DNA from: Frankiaceae bacterium
Lineage (GTDB): Bacteria; Actinomycetota; Actinomycetes; Mycobacteriales; SCTD01
Assembly: GCA_016650445.1 (NCBI GenBank)
Contig: JAENVS010000021.1
Span: 1-64,000 of the forward strand
DNA: 64,000 bases
Direction of reading: 5' to 3'
Both the position numbers and the translations under genes were made by a program. Shown here in pieces: positions 18,973 to 28,400 of this stretch. How positions within the stretch are numbered: the stretch's first letter is position 1; each line of letters opens with the position of its first letter. The notes under the pieces were generated by a model, which worked only from the letters and a program-made list of their open reading frames with translations, made no database searches and was not told the DNA's origin.

Positions 18973-19977
18973 ATGACGGCGACGAGCGGATTGCAGCACG
19001 TCGAGTCACCGTGGCGGAGCGCAGGACCTGAGGAGCGAGTACGCCGGCGCCGCCTGCTGCTGGTCGTCACCGCTCTGTTCGCCGGCGTCGCGGGGGTCTT
19101 CGGCTTCCCGACCGGGCGCGAGGTGCTGACCGGATGGGTGCTGCTGTTCCTCTACGCCGCGTGTGCGGGCAACGTCCGGGTGTGGTGGCGGGCGGTCGTG
19201 CGCGACTGGCTTCCGCTGTTCGCCGTGCTGTTCGCCTATGACTTCCTGCGCGGAGCGGCCAAGCACATGGGGGCCAGGCTGGCCGACCTGCCGACCCTGC
19301 AGGCCGACCTCCTCGACCCGAGGATCACCGCCCAGGCGCACGTCACCGAGCCGATCCGCGCCGACGAGCTGCTGTTCGGCGGGCACGTGCCGACGGTGTG
19401 GCTGCAGGACCACTTCTACACGGCGGGCACCGTGCACTGGTGGGACGCCGTGGCGGTCCCGGTCTACTTCTCGCACTTCTTCGTCTCGCTCGGCGTCGCG
19501 GTGCTGCTGTGGGCGCTGAGCTACCGGCTGTTCCGCCGGTACGTGTGGACCCTGGTGACGCTGACGGTGATCACGCTGGCGACGTACGCGCTGTTCCCGG
19601 CGGCCCCGCCGTGGATGGCCGGGCTGCCGGCCAACGGCTACCTGCCCGAGATCGCACGGGTCGTGCCCGACACCCTGCGCGACCTCGGCGGACACACCGT
19701 CAACTCAGCCGTGGAGCGCGGCGCGGCGTACTCGAACCGGGTCGCCGCGATGCCCTCCCTGCACGGCGCCATCCCGTTGATGCTGCTGCTGTTCGCCTGG
19801 CCGCTCGTGCGCCGGCGTACCCGCGTTCTGCTCGGTGTGTACGCCATCGCGATGCTGCTGACGCTGGTGTACGGCGGCGAGCACTACGTGAGCGACATCC
19901 TGCTCGGCTACGTGTACGCGGCGGCCGCGGTCTACGGCGTCTCCTGGTGGTTCCGCCGACACGACGACGCCGTGTGA
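18973..19977 (+). CDS. PAP2-type membrane phosphatase/inositolphosphotransferase-like protein
   Basis: 334 aa integral membrane protein with about six to seven hydrophobic segments. The phosphatase C2-like motif MPSLHGAIPLMLL and C3-like motif YGGEHYVSDILLGYVYA carry the two conserved His residues and the Asp of the PAP2 superfamily; the usual C1 Lys/Arg motif is less clear. Such proteins act on lipid phosphates at the outer membrane face or transfer inositol phosphate to lipids. The start ATG at 18973 is only 23 bases from the divergent leuS leader ATG, so the two promoters must overlap each other's coding ends. The long in-frame extension upstream is antisense to leuS. Confidence 0.85.
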   Translation: MTATSGLQHVESPWRSAGPEERVRRRRLLLVVTALFAGVAGVFGFPTGREVLTGWVLLFLYAACAGNVRVWWRAVVRDWLPLFAVLFAYDFLRGAAKHMGARLADLPTLQADLLDPRITAQAHVTEPIRADELLFGGHVPTVWLQDHFYTAGTVHWWDAVAVPVYFSHFFVSLGVAVLLWALSYRLFRRYVWTLVTLTVITLATYALFPAAPPWMAGLPANGYLPEIARVVPDTLRDLGGHTVNSAVERGAAYSNRVAAMPSLHGAIPLMLLLFAWPLVRRRTRVLLGVYAIAMLLTLVYGGEHYVSDILLGYVYAAAAVYGVSWWFRRHDDAV

Positions 19978-19985
19978 CCGCCACG

Positions 19986-20537
19986 TCACCCCTGCTGGGG
20001 CAGTCCTGGCAGGCCGTCGATGCTGACGGCGTTCTTCTGCGCGCGGTACGCCGCAAGACCGTCCGGGCCGCGCCGTTCGGCACCGAGCCGGAGCAGGTCG
20101 CGCTCGCCGACGAGCTCCATGACCGGCACGCCGAAGCCGCAGGAGTCGCTGACGCGGTCGACGTCCACGACCACGACGCACCGGGTGCTCGGGTGAGCGG
20201 GATGCCGAGCGACGACGTCGTCGTACGCCGGGTCACCAGGCAGGAAGACCGTGCCGCGTCCGTGCAGCCGGACGATCTTCGGCCGGGTCTCGAACGAGCA
20301 GAACATCACGCAGACGCGACCGTTCTCACGCAGGTGGGCGACCGTCTCGACGCCGCTGCCGGTGTAGTCGACCCAGGCGATCCGGCGCGAGCCCAGCACC
20401 GAGAAGGTGTCGTGTCCTCGGGGCGAGACGTTGACGTGCCCGTCCGCGGACACCGGAGCCGTCGCGACGAACCACACCGGCTGCGCGGTCAGCCAGGCAG
20501 CCAGGTCGTCGTCGATGCCGTCGTACACCGTGCCCAC
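19986..20537 (-). CDS. Pyridoxamine 5'-phosphate oxidase-fold protein
   Basis: 183 aa split-barrel flavin/F420-binding-fold protein. WFVATAPVSADGHVNVSPRG, LGSRRIAWVDYTGSGVETVAHLRENGRVCVMFCSFE and LHGRGTVFLPGD are typical of the subgroup annotated as general-stress or PNPOx-like proteins. The cofactor and substrate cannot be told from sequence; these are not pyridoxal synthesis enzymes. Convergent with the PAP2 gene (8-base gap) and divergent from another PNPOx-fold gene at 20572, with an exact inverted repeat between them. Confidence 0.85.
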   Translation of the reverse strand: MGTVYDGIDDDLAAWLTAQPVWFVATAPVSADGHVNVSPRGHDTFSVLGSRRIAWVDYTGSGVETVAHLRENGRVCVMFCSFETRPKIVRLHGRGTVFLPGDPAYDDVVARHPAHPSTRCVVVVDVDRVSDSCGFGVPVMELVGERDLLRLGAERRGPDGLAAYRAQKNAVSIDGLPGLPQQG

Positions 20538-20542
20538 GACCC

Positions 20543-20555
20543 GAGACTATGTCTC
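20543..20555. promoter_or_regulatory. Inverted repeat GAGAC-TAT-GTCTC between divergent PNPOx genes
   Basis: Perfect 5-base arms (20543-20547 and 20551-20555) with spacer TAT lie in the 34-base gap between two divergent genes. Short exact palindromes in such a gap are typical operators. No regulator gene is adjacent, so the binding protein is unknown. Confidence 0.35.
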
Positions 20556-20571
20556 AACTATGGTCCCGGAC

Positions 20572-21069
20572 ATGGGGGTCAATCAGCGCGCGCAGATCAC
20601 GATGACCGACGACGAGATCGCCACGTTCATCGAGCGAAGCCGTACGGCGACGATGGCAACCATCGGCCCGACGGGCACGCCGCACGTGGTCGCAATGTGG
20701 TACGCCGTCATAGACGGGCAGATCTGGTTCGAGACGAAGGCGAAGGCGCAGAAGACGCAGAACCTGCGCCGCGACCCGCGCATGACGTGCATGGTCGAGG
20801 CCGGCCAGACCTACGACACGTTGCGGGGCGTCTCGATCGAGGGGCAAGGCGTCATCGTCGACGACGCCGAGGCGCTGTGGCAGGTGGGCGTGAGCATCTG
20901 GGAGCGGTACACCGGGCCGTATACCGAGCAGATGCGGCCGTTCGTGGAGATGATGCTCAACAAGCGGGTGGCGGTTCGGGTCGACACCGAGCGGGTGCGA
21001 TCGTGGGACCACCGCAAGCTCGGCATGGACCCGGTGCCGCTCGGTGGCACGACCGCGGCGTACCTCTGA
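20572..21069 (+). CDS. PPOX-class F420/flavin-dependent enzyme
   Basis: 165 aa PNPOx-fold protein. MTDDEIATFIERSRTATMATIGPTGTPHVVAMWYAVIDGQIWFETKAKAQKTQNLRRD resembles actinobacterial F420H2-dependent reductases of the split-barrel family (TIGR03618-like), in which the K-KTQNLRRDPR region contacts the cofactor. The substrate is unknown. Two starts are possible, ATG 20560 and ATG 20572; I chose the second because it leaves room for a promoter next to the divergent gene. It ends 7 bases before a very strong bidirectional terminator. Confidence 0.85.
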   Translation: MGVNQRAQITMTDDEIATFIERSRTATMATIGPTGTPHVVAMWYAVIDGQIWFETKAKAQKTQNLRRDPRMTCMVEAGQTYDTLRGVSIEGQGVIVDDAEALWQVGVSIWERYTGPYTEQMRPFVEMMLNKRVAVRVDTERVRSWDHRKLGMDPVPLGGTTAAYL

Positions 21070-21076
21070 CATCGCC

Positions 21077-21112
21077 GAGGGGCAGCACCGCCGCTCGGCG
21101 GTGCTGCCCCTC
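21077..21112. terminator. Strong bidirectional terminator
   Basis: GAGGGGCAGCACCGCC (21077-21092) and GGCGGTGCTGCCCCTC (21097-21112) form a perfect 16-bp stem with loop GCTC, between two convergent genes. The T tract is poor, but stems like this terminate in high-GC bacteria. Confidence 0.8.
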
Positions 21113-21124
21113 TGACGAGCCGGG

Positions 21125-21757
21125 CTAGGCGTTCGGGCTGGCCGTCGTCGAGGAGCTCGTCGACGGCGCGCCGTCCGGTCGCGGCCCGTGCGGTCCCTTC
21201 GGCGGGCCCACGCTGTCGACCCTTTCCGTGATGCGTGCCGTCAGCGTCGAGGAGAGGGAATCCGCCTGAGCCTGCGTGAGCTTGCCTGCCTTCACATCGG
21301 CGGCCAGCTGCGCCTTGGCCGCGGCGACCAGCTTGCTGATGAGGGTGCTCTTGCTCATGCCCTCGTCCGCGGCGATCTGCGCGAGGGTCTTGCCGGCCTC
21401 ATGACCGGCCCGAAGCTCCTCGACGGTGACGCCGAGGACCGTGGCCACCGCCTCCGGCGACAGGTGACCCGGGCCACCGGGGCCACCGGGGCCACCGCGA
21501 CCGGGCCCGTGACCGGGACCGCGGTCGGGCAGCTGAGCCGCCAGGGTCGTGGCGACCTTGTCAGCCTGCGACTGTGTGATCGTCCCGTTGGTGACCAGGC
21601 CGGCGAGGGCCTGCTTCAGCTTGGCAACGCGGTCGGCGACGCCGCTCGCGGCGGTCGTTGCGCTGTCGGCGGCGGACGCGATGCCCGGGACGGCCAGTGC
21701 GGCGCCTCCGAGACCGAGACCGCCGACGAGGGCGACGGTGATGATCTGCTTGCGCAT
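21125..21757 (-). CDS. Secreted helical protein with Gly/Pro/His-rich linker
   Basis: 210 aa. The N-terminal signal peptide (MRKQIITVALVGGLGLGGAALAVPGIASAAD) has a likely cleavage after ASA. Two helical blocks share the motif (T)ITQSQADKVATTLA / KLTQAQADSLSSTLTARI, similar to DUF2680-like calcium-dependent repeats of exported proteins. They are separated by GPGHGPGRGGPGGPGGPG and a LysM-like or helix-turn-helix-like stretch (VATVLGVTVEELRAGHEAGKTLAQIAADEG). The C-terminus is Ser/Thr/Pro-rich. The start ATG at 21757 has AAGGAG 6 bases upstream and is fixed by the signal peptide. The role is unknown, perhaps cell-wall associated. Confidence 0.8.
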   Translation of the reverse strand: MRKQIITVALVGGLGLGGAALAVPGIASAADSATTAASGVADRVAKLKQALAGLVTNGTITQSQADKVATTLAAQLPDRGPGHGPGRGGPGGPGGPGHLSPEAVATVLGVTVEELRAGHEAGKTLAQIAADEGMSKSTLISKLVAAAKAQLAADVKAGKLTQAQADSLSSTLTARITERVDSVGPPKGPHGPRPDGAPSTSSSTTASPNA

Positions 21758-21893
21758 GTCGAGCTCCTTGGCTTGCCCGATCTGTGGTGTCGGGGTCGGA
21801 ACCAAGGATCGACAGCGGACCTGGGCTCAGCCTGGCGCGTTCCTGCAGACCACCTGTGAGTCAGCGCTGAGGTGCGTCGGGCAAACTCGCCGC

Positions 21894-23375
21894 ATGTCCC
21901 GGCCGATGCCTGCGCTCGCAGGTCTGCTCCTTGTCGCCCTGCTCACAGCGGCATGCGGCACCACCGTGCAGGTCCCCGGCCGGGTCACCGCAGGCGGGGA
22001 GAACGCCCTGCAACCGGGGGCGACCACGGGCACCGGCGGACCTCTTGGCACAGCGAGCACTGATGGTCTCAGCGCCACGGGCACGAGCAGCGGTACGACG
22101 GGCGGCAACGGGCCTTACGCCGTACCAGGGGCTGGCGGGACGGGGGCGGCGCTGCCGTCCGGGCCGGGGACGTCAGCGGGCACCCGCGACCCCATCCAGA
22201 TCGGGTTCATCACGACGACCCTGGGCAACGCGGAGTCGTTCGGCTTCAACGCGGGCCAGTCCTACCCGGACAAGGCCACGTACGAGGCCCTGCTTGCGGA
22301 GTACAACGCACAAGGCGGGGTGGCCGGCCACCGCATCGTGCCCGTCTACGGTGCAGTCGACACGGCGGGCAGCGACTGGTCGAGCCAGTTCGCCGCGATC
22401 TGCGCGGCGTTCACCCAGGACAACGACGTCAAGGCAGTCATTGGCTACCTCGTCATGTTCGTGCCGTCCTTCGAGAGCTGCCTGGCCAAGGCTCAGATCC
22501 CCCACTTCTACGGCGGCTACCAGCCCGGCGACGTCGTGGACCAGCAGCAGATCCCGACGCTGATCGGCACCGGACACCCGACCGTCGACGGAAACCTGTT
22601 GACCACGCTGACTGGCGCGCTGCGCTCCGGGCTACTGACGACGTCGACCAAGCTCGGCGTGATGGTCGACACCTGCGCCCATGGGGACCGTGCCTACGAA
22701 CGCACGGCCGTGCCGTGGCTGAAGGCCCACCGCGTGAGCTACGAGACGGTCATCGTCGACTGCACCGAAGGCACAGGCGACCTGTCCAGCATGGCGGCCG
22801 CGGTGAGCAGCGCTCAACTGCGCTTCGCGCAGTTGGGAGTCAACCTGGTGTTCGCTCCGGGCATTGAGCTGTTCGTGTTCATGCAGTACGCCCAGAGCCA
22901 GGGCTACGAGCCCGAGTACCTCGGCGCGACAGGTGGCGCGGTCATCGGGGCCAACGCGCCCGCCAGCCAGATGCGGCACTTCCACGGCTTCGGCTGGCTG
23001 CCGTCGGTCGATGTGGACATGCAGCACCAGCCGTACCCGCAGACAGCCGCACAGAAGGCCTGCATCGCCAAGCTCGTCAAGCAGGGCCTGCAGCCGAGGG
23101 CCTACAACGACTTCATGGTCGCGTACGAGACCTGTGACGGCATCGAGCTGTACGCCAAGGCACTTGCCACCCACGGCTCGACGCAGGCAAGGGCAGTTGT
23201 CAGCGGTGTCCTTGCAGCCCTGCCCTCCTTCGTCGGGGCCGGCACCTACGGGGGCTCGCAGCAGGCGGCGAGTCGCCAACGCGGGGGCCCGGCTCGCTAC
23301 CGGGAGTACGGCTGGACCGATTCCTGCTCGTGCCTGACCTACCGCGGAGGAGTGTTCCCGGTCCCGAACCCCTAG
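21894..23375 (+). CDS. ABC-type branched-chain amino acid binding lipoprotein
   Basis: 493 aa. Lipoprotein signal with lipobox LTAAC (Cys at about residue 21), then a low-complexity Gly/Thr/Ser spacer of about 75 residues. The type 1 periplasmic-binding fold follows (IQIGFITTTLGNAESFGFN, EALLAEYNAQGGVAGHRIVPVYGAVDT, LGVMVDTCAHGDRAY, VAYETCDGIELYAKAL), as in Leu/Ile/Val or amide binding proteins. No permease or ATPase gene is nearby, so it may serve a transporter elsewhere or act as a sensor. The start ATG at 21894 is fixed by the signal peptide. The ligand is unknown. Confidence 0.85.
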   Translation: MSRPMPALAGLLLVALLTAACGTTVQVPGRVTAGGENALQPGATTGTGGPLGTASTDGLSATGTSSGTTGGNGPYAVPGAGGTGAALPSGPGTSAGTRDPIQIGFITTTLGNAESFGFNAGQSYPDKATYEALLAEYNAQGGVAGHRIVPVYGAVDTAGSDWSSQFAAICAAFTQDNDVKAVIGYLVMFVPSFESCLAKAQIPHFYGGYQPGDVVDQQQIPTLIGTGHPTVDGNLLTTLTGALRSGLLTTSTKLGVMVDTCAHGDRAYERTAVPWLKAHRVSYETVIVDCTEGTGDLSSMAAAVSSAQLRFAQLGVNLVFAPGIELFVFMQYAQSQGYEPEYLGATGGAVIGANAPASQMRHFHGFGWLPSVDVDMQHQPYPQTAAQKACIAKLVKQGLQPRAYNDFMVAYETCDGIELYAKALATHGSTQARAVVSGVLAALPSFVGAGTYGGSQQAASRQRGGPARYREYGWTDSCSCLTYRGGVFPVPNP

Positions 23376-23383
23376 GACTCCGG

Positions 23384-24064
23384 TCAGTCCGGGGGTGGTG
23401 CGAGCGGAAGGTCATGCCGGGCCAGCAGCTGCACCTCGGTCGGCAGCGGCCAGGGATTCGGGCGGCACCCGTTGAGCTCGGTGCTCTGCTGCGCCATGAC
23501 CGGTGCAAGCGCTCGGGGACGCGGGCACTGCGGCGACGGCGGGTGGTGCAGCCCGAGGAGGTGACCGACCTCGTGGTTGACGAGCATCTGTCGATAGGCC
23601 GGGAGCGATCCGGTCCACTCCGGCGTGGCGTGCCGCCACCGCTCGGCGTTGAGGGCCACGACCGGGCCGTTCTGACAGGAGTAGCGGCGGTAGATGTCGT
23701 ATGGCCGGCACAGCCGCTGCACCTCGTCCGGCTCGGCGAGCACGACGAGGTACGGCGCACGGACGTCGCGCACCATGCGCACGCCACCGCGCTGCCAGCC
23801 GCGCGCGTCGGTGAGCGTCGCCGCGACCGTCGCCGCGAACTCTGCCGTAGCGGCGTCACGCGTGCGCCTGTCGATGCGGTAGCGGACCACGACCGGCGCA
23901 GCGCTGGGAACAGGTCCGCGAGCGACCGCGGTCGCCAAAGGACTGGGCGTGGTGGCCGGTGCCTGCGGTTGCGCGGTCGGACTGCTGCCCGTGCTCGTGC
24001 AGGCCGCCAGCAGGGCCACCGCAACGGTCGACGACCAACGCCGGCGGGCCTCGCGTGGCGTCAC
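23384..24064 (-). CDS. DUF3152 lipoprotein, putative zinc metalloprotease
   Basis: 226 aa. Lipobox LLAACTSTG about residue 21, a Thr/Pro/Ala-rich spacer, then the DUF3152 domain: [38 protein letters not shown], and the metzincin-like zinc site [11 protein letters not shown] followed by APVMAQQ (a Met-turn-like segment). The HExxHxxGxxH arrangement argues for a real peptidase, though activity of this family is unproven to my knowledge. GTG at 24064 overlaps the narK stop as GTGA, so it is coupled to narK. Whether it plays a part in nitrate metabolism is unknown. Confidence 0.85.
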   Translation of the reverse strand: MTPREARRRWSSTVAVALLAACTSTGSSPTAQPQAPATTPSPLATAVARGPVPSAAPVVVRYRIDRRTRDAATAEFAATVAATLTDARGWQRGGVRMVRDVRAPYLVVLAEPDEVQRLCRPYDIYRRYSCQNGPVVALNAERWRHATPEWTGSLPAYRQMLVNHEVGHLLGLHHPPSPQCPRPRALAPVMAQQSTELNGCRPNPWPLPTEVQLLARHDLPLAPPPD

Positions 24065-25281
24065 GCCCGGCTTGCGCGGACGACCGTCAGCGTGAAGACC
24101 AGGGACGCCAGCGCCGTCACGCTGAGCAGCAGCAGGCCGATGGCGTAGGAGCCGGTGGAGCCGTACAACGACCCCATCAGCAGCGGCGGGATGAAACCGC
24201 CGAGGCCACCAGCCGCACCGACGACACCCGTCACACCGCCGACCCTGTCCGCCGGCGCCCGACGGGCAACGAGCGCGAAGACCGCACCGCTGCCGGCGCC
24301 GACGGCGGCCGCCGTGCTGAGGAAGGCGACGGTGCCGTAGGGGTACAGCCCAGGAGTGGTCGACTGCCCGAGGGCGCAGATGGTCACGACGCCGAAGCAC
24401 ACCGCCAGGACCGTCGTCGGGTCGAAGCGGTCGCACAGCCAGCCGCCGATGGGCCGCAGCACGACGGCCACGAGGACGAAGCCGGCCATCTTGTTGGCCG
24501 CGTCGGTCTGCGTCAGGTCGTAGGCGGTCTTGAGGTACGTCGGGAGGTACACCGACAGCGCGACGTAGCAGCCGAAGGCGACGGCGTACAGCAGGGAGAG
24601 CTGCCAGGTGACCCGCAACCGCGCGGTCTCCGCCAGCCGGCGCAGCGCCGACCCCGAGGACGGCTGGTGTCCCGGGGCGTCCCGCAGAACCAGCGCGGCC
24701 ACCACCCCGTAGACCGCGAGGACCACCGCGGTGAGGAGAAACGGGCTGCTGACGCCGTGCGCGTTCGCGAGCTTGACGGTCGTCAGGGCGCTGATCGCCG
24801 TACCGCCCATGCCTGCGCCGAACACCCCGATCGCGAAGCCACGGCGACCGGGCGGGAACCACGCGTTCACGAACGGCACCCCCACCGCGAACGCCGTGCC
24901 GCCGAGCCCGAGGAAGAAGCCGCCGATCAGCACGGCGACGTAGGAGCTGTGACCCGCCAGGCCCAGGAAGAGCACCGGGACGATGGTCAGGAAGGACACG
25001 ACCGGGAACATCACCCGGCCGCCGAAGCGGTCGGTCAGAATGCCGACCGGGATCCGGCCGATCGAGCCCACCACGACCGGCACGGCGACCATGAGCGCCT
25101 GCTGGAACGAGGTGAGGTCCAGCTCCCCCTTCAGCCGGATGCTCAACGGGCTCAGCAGGGCCCAGGCCCAGAAGTTGACCGCGAACCCGGCGGTGGCCAG
25201 CGCCAGCATCAGGTAGGCACCAGGACGGACGCCATCAGCGGGCGCGGTCGTCCCGGGCGGCTGGGTCACGGTTTGCGGCAT
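24061..25281 (-). CDS. narK: Nitrate/nitrite transporter NarK
   Basis: MFS membrane transporter bringing nitrate in and/or exporting nitrite for the divergent nitrate reductase. 406 aa, about 12 membrane segments. Family features: [15 protein letters not shown] at the start, [15 protein letters not shown] (MFS loop signature), the nitrate signature-like [41 protein letters not shown] split over spans 4-5, and [20 protein letters not shown] in the second half. ATG at 25281 with GGGAGAAG just upstream; the frame's longer extension is antisense to narG. Divergent from narG across 147 bases holding a DosR-like palindrome. Confidence 0.93.
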   Translation of the reverse strand: MPQTVTQPPGTTAPADGVRPGAYLMLALATAGFAVNFWAWALLSPLSIRLKGELDLTSFQQALMVAVPVVVGSIGRIPVGILTDRFGGRVMFPVVSFLTIVPVLFLGLAGHSSYVAVLIGGFFLGLGGTAFAVGVPFVNAWFPPGRRGFAIGVFGAGMGGTAISALTTVKLANAHGVSSPFLLTAVVLAVYGVVAALVLRDAPGHQPSSGSALRRLAETARLRVTWQLSLLYAVAFGCYVALSVYLPTYLKTAYDLTQTDAANKMAGFVLVAVVLRPIGGWLCDRFDPTTVLAVCFGVVTICALGQSTTPGLYPYGTVAFLSTAAAVGAGSGAVFALVARRAPADRVGGVTGVVGAAGGLGGFIPPLLMGSLYGSTGSYAIGLLLLSVTALASLVFTLTVVRASRA

Positions 25282-25347
25282 CGCTTCTCCCGGGCATCGG
25301 CAAGCACCAACGTCCTGCCCAGCATCGACCCCCGACAGGCATGGGAA

Positions 25348-25367
25348 CTCGGGACTTTGGTCCCGTA
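25348..25367. promoter_or_regulatory. DosR/DevR-like palindrome in narK-narG gap
   Basis: CTCGGGACTTTGGTCCCGTA matches the mycobacterial DosR consensus TTSGGGACTWWAGTCCCSAA at 17 of 20 positions, and equally well on the other strand. It is centred 71 bases upstream of narG and 76 upstream of narK. A -10-like TAGGGT at 25389-25394 would start narG mRNA near 25401 and place the palindrome centre near -43, where DosR activates. No DosR-type regulator gene is in the window. Confidence 0.65.
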
Positions 25368-25428
25368 TGGAGCGGCGTTCGTCCTGAGTAGGGTCGACCG
25401 GCGGGGCCCATCGAGTCGGAGGACGCAC

Positions 25429-28400
25429 GTGACGGAGGCCGGCCTGGACAGCCCGGCGGAGCAGCTGCTCGTGCAGCTGGGCCGGCACTTCCGCAAGGGC
25501 GAGGTGTCCGACGACCTGCGCACCCTGCATCAGATCGGCGGCCGCGACGCCGACAGCTTCTACCGGGATCGATGGAGTCACGACAAGGTCGTCCGCTCCA
25601 CGCACGGCGTCAACTGCACGGGCGGGTGCTCGTGGAAGGTGTACGTCAAGGACGGCATCATCACGTGGGAGTCACAGCAGACCGACTACCCGACGGTCGG
25701 CCCGGACAGCCCGGAGTACGAGCCCCGGGGCTGTCCCCGGGGGGCGGCGTTCTCCTGGTACACCTACTCCCCCACCCGCGTCCGCTACCCCTACGTGCGC
25801 GGCACGTTGCTGCGGCTGTTCCGGGAGGCCAAGGCACGCAACGGCGACGACCCCGTGCTGGCCTGGGGCGAGATCGTCGGCACCCCAGCCCTGGCGAGCC
25901 AGTACAAGAAGGCCCGTGGCAAGGGCGGCTTCGTGCGCGCGACCTGGGACGAGGCCATCGAGATCGCCTCGGCGGCACACGTGCACACCATCAAGACCTG
26001 GGGGCCGGACCGGGTCGCCGGCTTCAGCCCCATCCCGGCGATGAGCATGGTGAGCCACGCCGCCGGCGCGCGTTTCTACACCCTGATCGGCGCGCCCCTG
26101 CTGTCGTTCTACGACTGGTACGCCGACCTGCCGGTGGCCTCGCCGCAGGTCTTCGGCGACCAGACCGACGTCCCCGAGTCGGGCGACTGGTGGAACGCGT
26201 CGTACCTCATGCTCTGGGGCTCCAACGTCCCCGTGACCAGGACGCCGGACGCGCACTGGATGACCGAGGCGCGCTACAGCGGCCAGAAGGTCGTCGTCTG
26301 CTCGCCCGACTACTCCGACGCGACGAAGTTCGCCGACGAGTGGCTCGCGCCGGCGCCCGGCACGGACGGCGCGCTGGCGATGGCGATGGGGCACGTCATC
26401 CTGCGCGAGTTCTTCGTCGACCGCACCACCGAGCCGTTCGCCGACTACTGCAAGCGGTTCACCGACCTGCCGTTCCTCGTCACCTTGGAGGAGCAGGACG
26501 GCCGGACGGTCCCCGGGCGCTTCCTGACCGCCGCCGACCTGGGCGAGACCAGTGAGCACAGCGAGTTCAAGACCGTGCTGCTCGACGCGGCCGGCGAGGC
26601 CGTCGTGCCCAACGGCTCCCTCGGCTTTCGCTTCGGCCAGCAGGGCGAGGGCAGCTGGAACCTCGAGCTCGGCGACACCGACCCCCTCCTCACCCTGTAC
26701 GGCGGAACGGCGTCTGCGGAGGTGGCGCTGCCTCGCTTCGACGCCCCTGACGGATCCGGGTCGGTGATCGTGCGCGGTGTCCCGACGTGCGAGGTCGCCG
26801 GTCACCGGGTCACCACGGTCTTCGACCTGCTGCTCGCGTCGTACGGCGTGGACCGTGAGGGGTTGCCGGGCACCTGGCCGACGGGCTATGACGACCCGAG
26901 CTCGCCGGGCACCCCGGCCTGGCAGGCCGAGATCACCGGTGTCCCGGCCGACAAGGCCGAGCGGATCGGCCGGGAGTTCGCGCAGAACTCACTCGACTCC
27001 GGCGGCCGGTCGATGATCATCATGGGCGCCGGGACCAACCACTACTTCCACTCCGACACGATCTACCGCGCGTTCCTCGCGCTGACCACGCTCACCGGCT
27101 GCCAGGGCAAGAACGGCGGCGGCTGGGCGCACTACGTCGGCCAGGAAAAGGTGCGGCCGCTGACCGGGCACGCGCAGGTCGCGATGAGCGCCGACTGGGC
27201 GCGGCCACCCCGACAGATGATCGGTACGGCGTACTGGTACCTCGCCACGGGTCAGTGGCGTTACGACAGCTTCCGCGCCGACGCGTTCTCGTCGCCGACC
27301 GGCAAGCAGCGCTTCGCCGGCATGACGACCGTCGATGTGCTTGCCCAGTCCGCCCGGCTGGGCTGGATGCCGTCGTACCCGACGTTCAACTGGAACTCGC
27401 TGGACCTCGGTGACGCGGTCAAGGCATCGGGGCAGAAGCCAGGAGACTTCGTCGCCGACGAGCTCGCGGCCGGCCGCCTGCGCTTCTCGTGCGAGGACCC
27501 CGACGCTCCCGAGAACTTCCCCCGCGTGCTGACGGTGTGGCGGGCCAACCTGCTCGGGTCGTCCGGGAAGGGCAACGAGTACTTCCTCAAGCACCTGCTC
27601 GGCGCGGAGCACGCCGTCCAGGGCAGCGAGGCGGAGGAGTCGCAGCGCCCGCGCGACGTGACGTGGCGCGAGGAGTCGCCCGAGGGCAAGCTCGACCTGC
27701 TGCTCGCGCTGGACTTCCGCATGACGTCCACGACGCTGTTCGCCGACGTCGTCCTGCCCGCCGCCACGTGGTACGAGAAGCACGACCTCAACACCACCGA
27801 CATGCACCCGTTCGTGAACGCGTTCACCCCGGCCATCTCGCCGCCCTGGCAGACGCGCACCGACTTCGACATCTTCCACACGCTGGCCAAGACGTTCAGC
27901 CAGCAGGCCGAAGAGCACCTCGGCGTGCGCACCGATCTGGTCGCCAGCCCACTGGCCCACGACACCCCGGACGAGATGTCACTGCCTCACGGCCAGGTCA
28001 TCGACTGGCGAGCCGACGGCACCCGACCCGTGCCGGGCGTGAACTTCCCGAAGCTGGCGATGGTCGAGCGCGACTACCCGGCGACGGCCGCGAAGATGGC
28101 GGCCCTCGGGCCTTTGGTCGACAGCCTCGGGGCGACGACCAAGGGCCTCACCTTCGACCTGACCGGGCCGGTCAGCTACCTCAAGCACAAGAACGGCACG
28201 GTCCGCGGTGGCGTCGCGGACGGCCGGCCGCGGCTGGATCGCGACACGGACATGTGCGAGGCGATCCTCGCGATGTCCGGCACGACCAACGGGGCATTGG
28301 CGGTGCAGGGCTTCGAGACCCTGGAGAAGCGCACCGGGACGCGGCTGGCCGACCTGGCCCGCGAGCACGAGGGCAAGCAGATCACCTTCGCTGACACCCA

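Noticed and set aside
23384-24862. 492-codon version of the DUF3152 protein
   Set aside because: The upstream 266 codons are an alternative frame of narK; the GTG at 24064 overlaps the narK stop and begins a lipoprotein signal.
23959-25428. 490-codon N-terminal extension of narG
   Set aside because: It is antisense to narK and the DUF3152 gene. The GTG at 25429 with GGAGG gives the family N-terminus.
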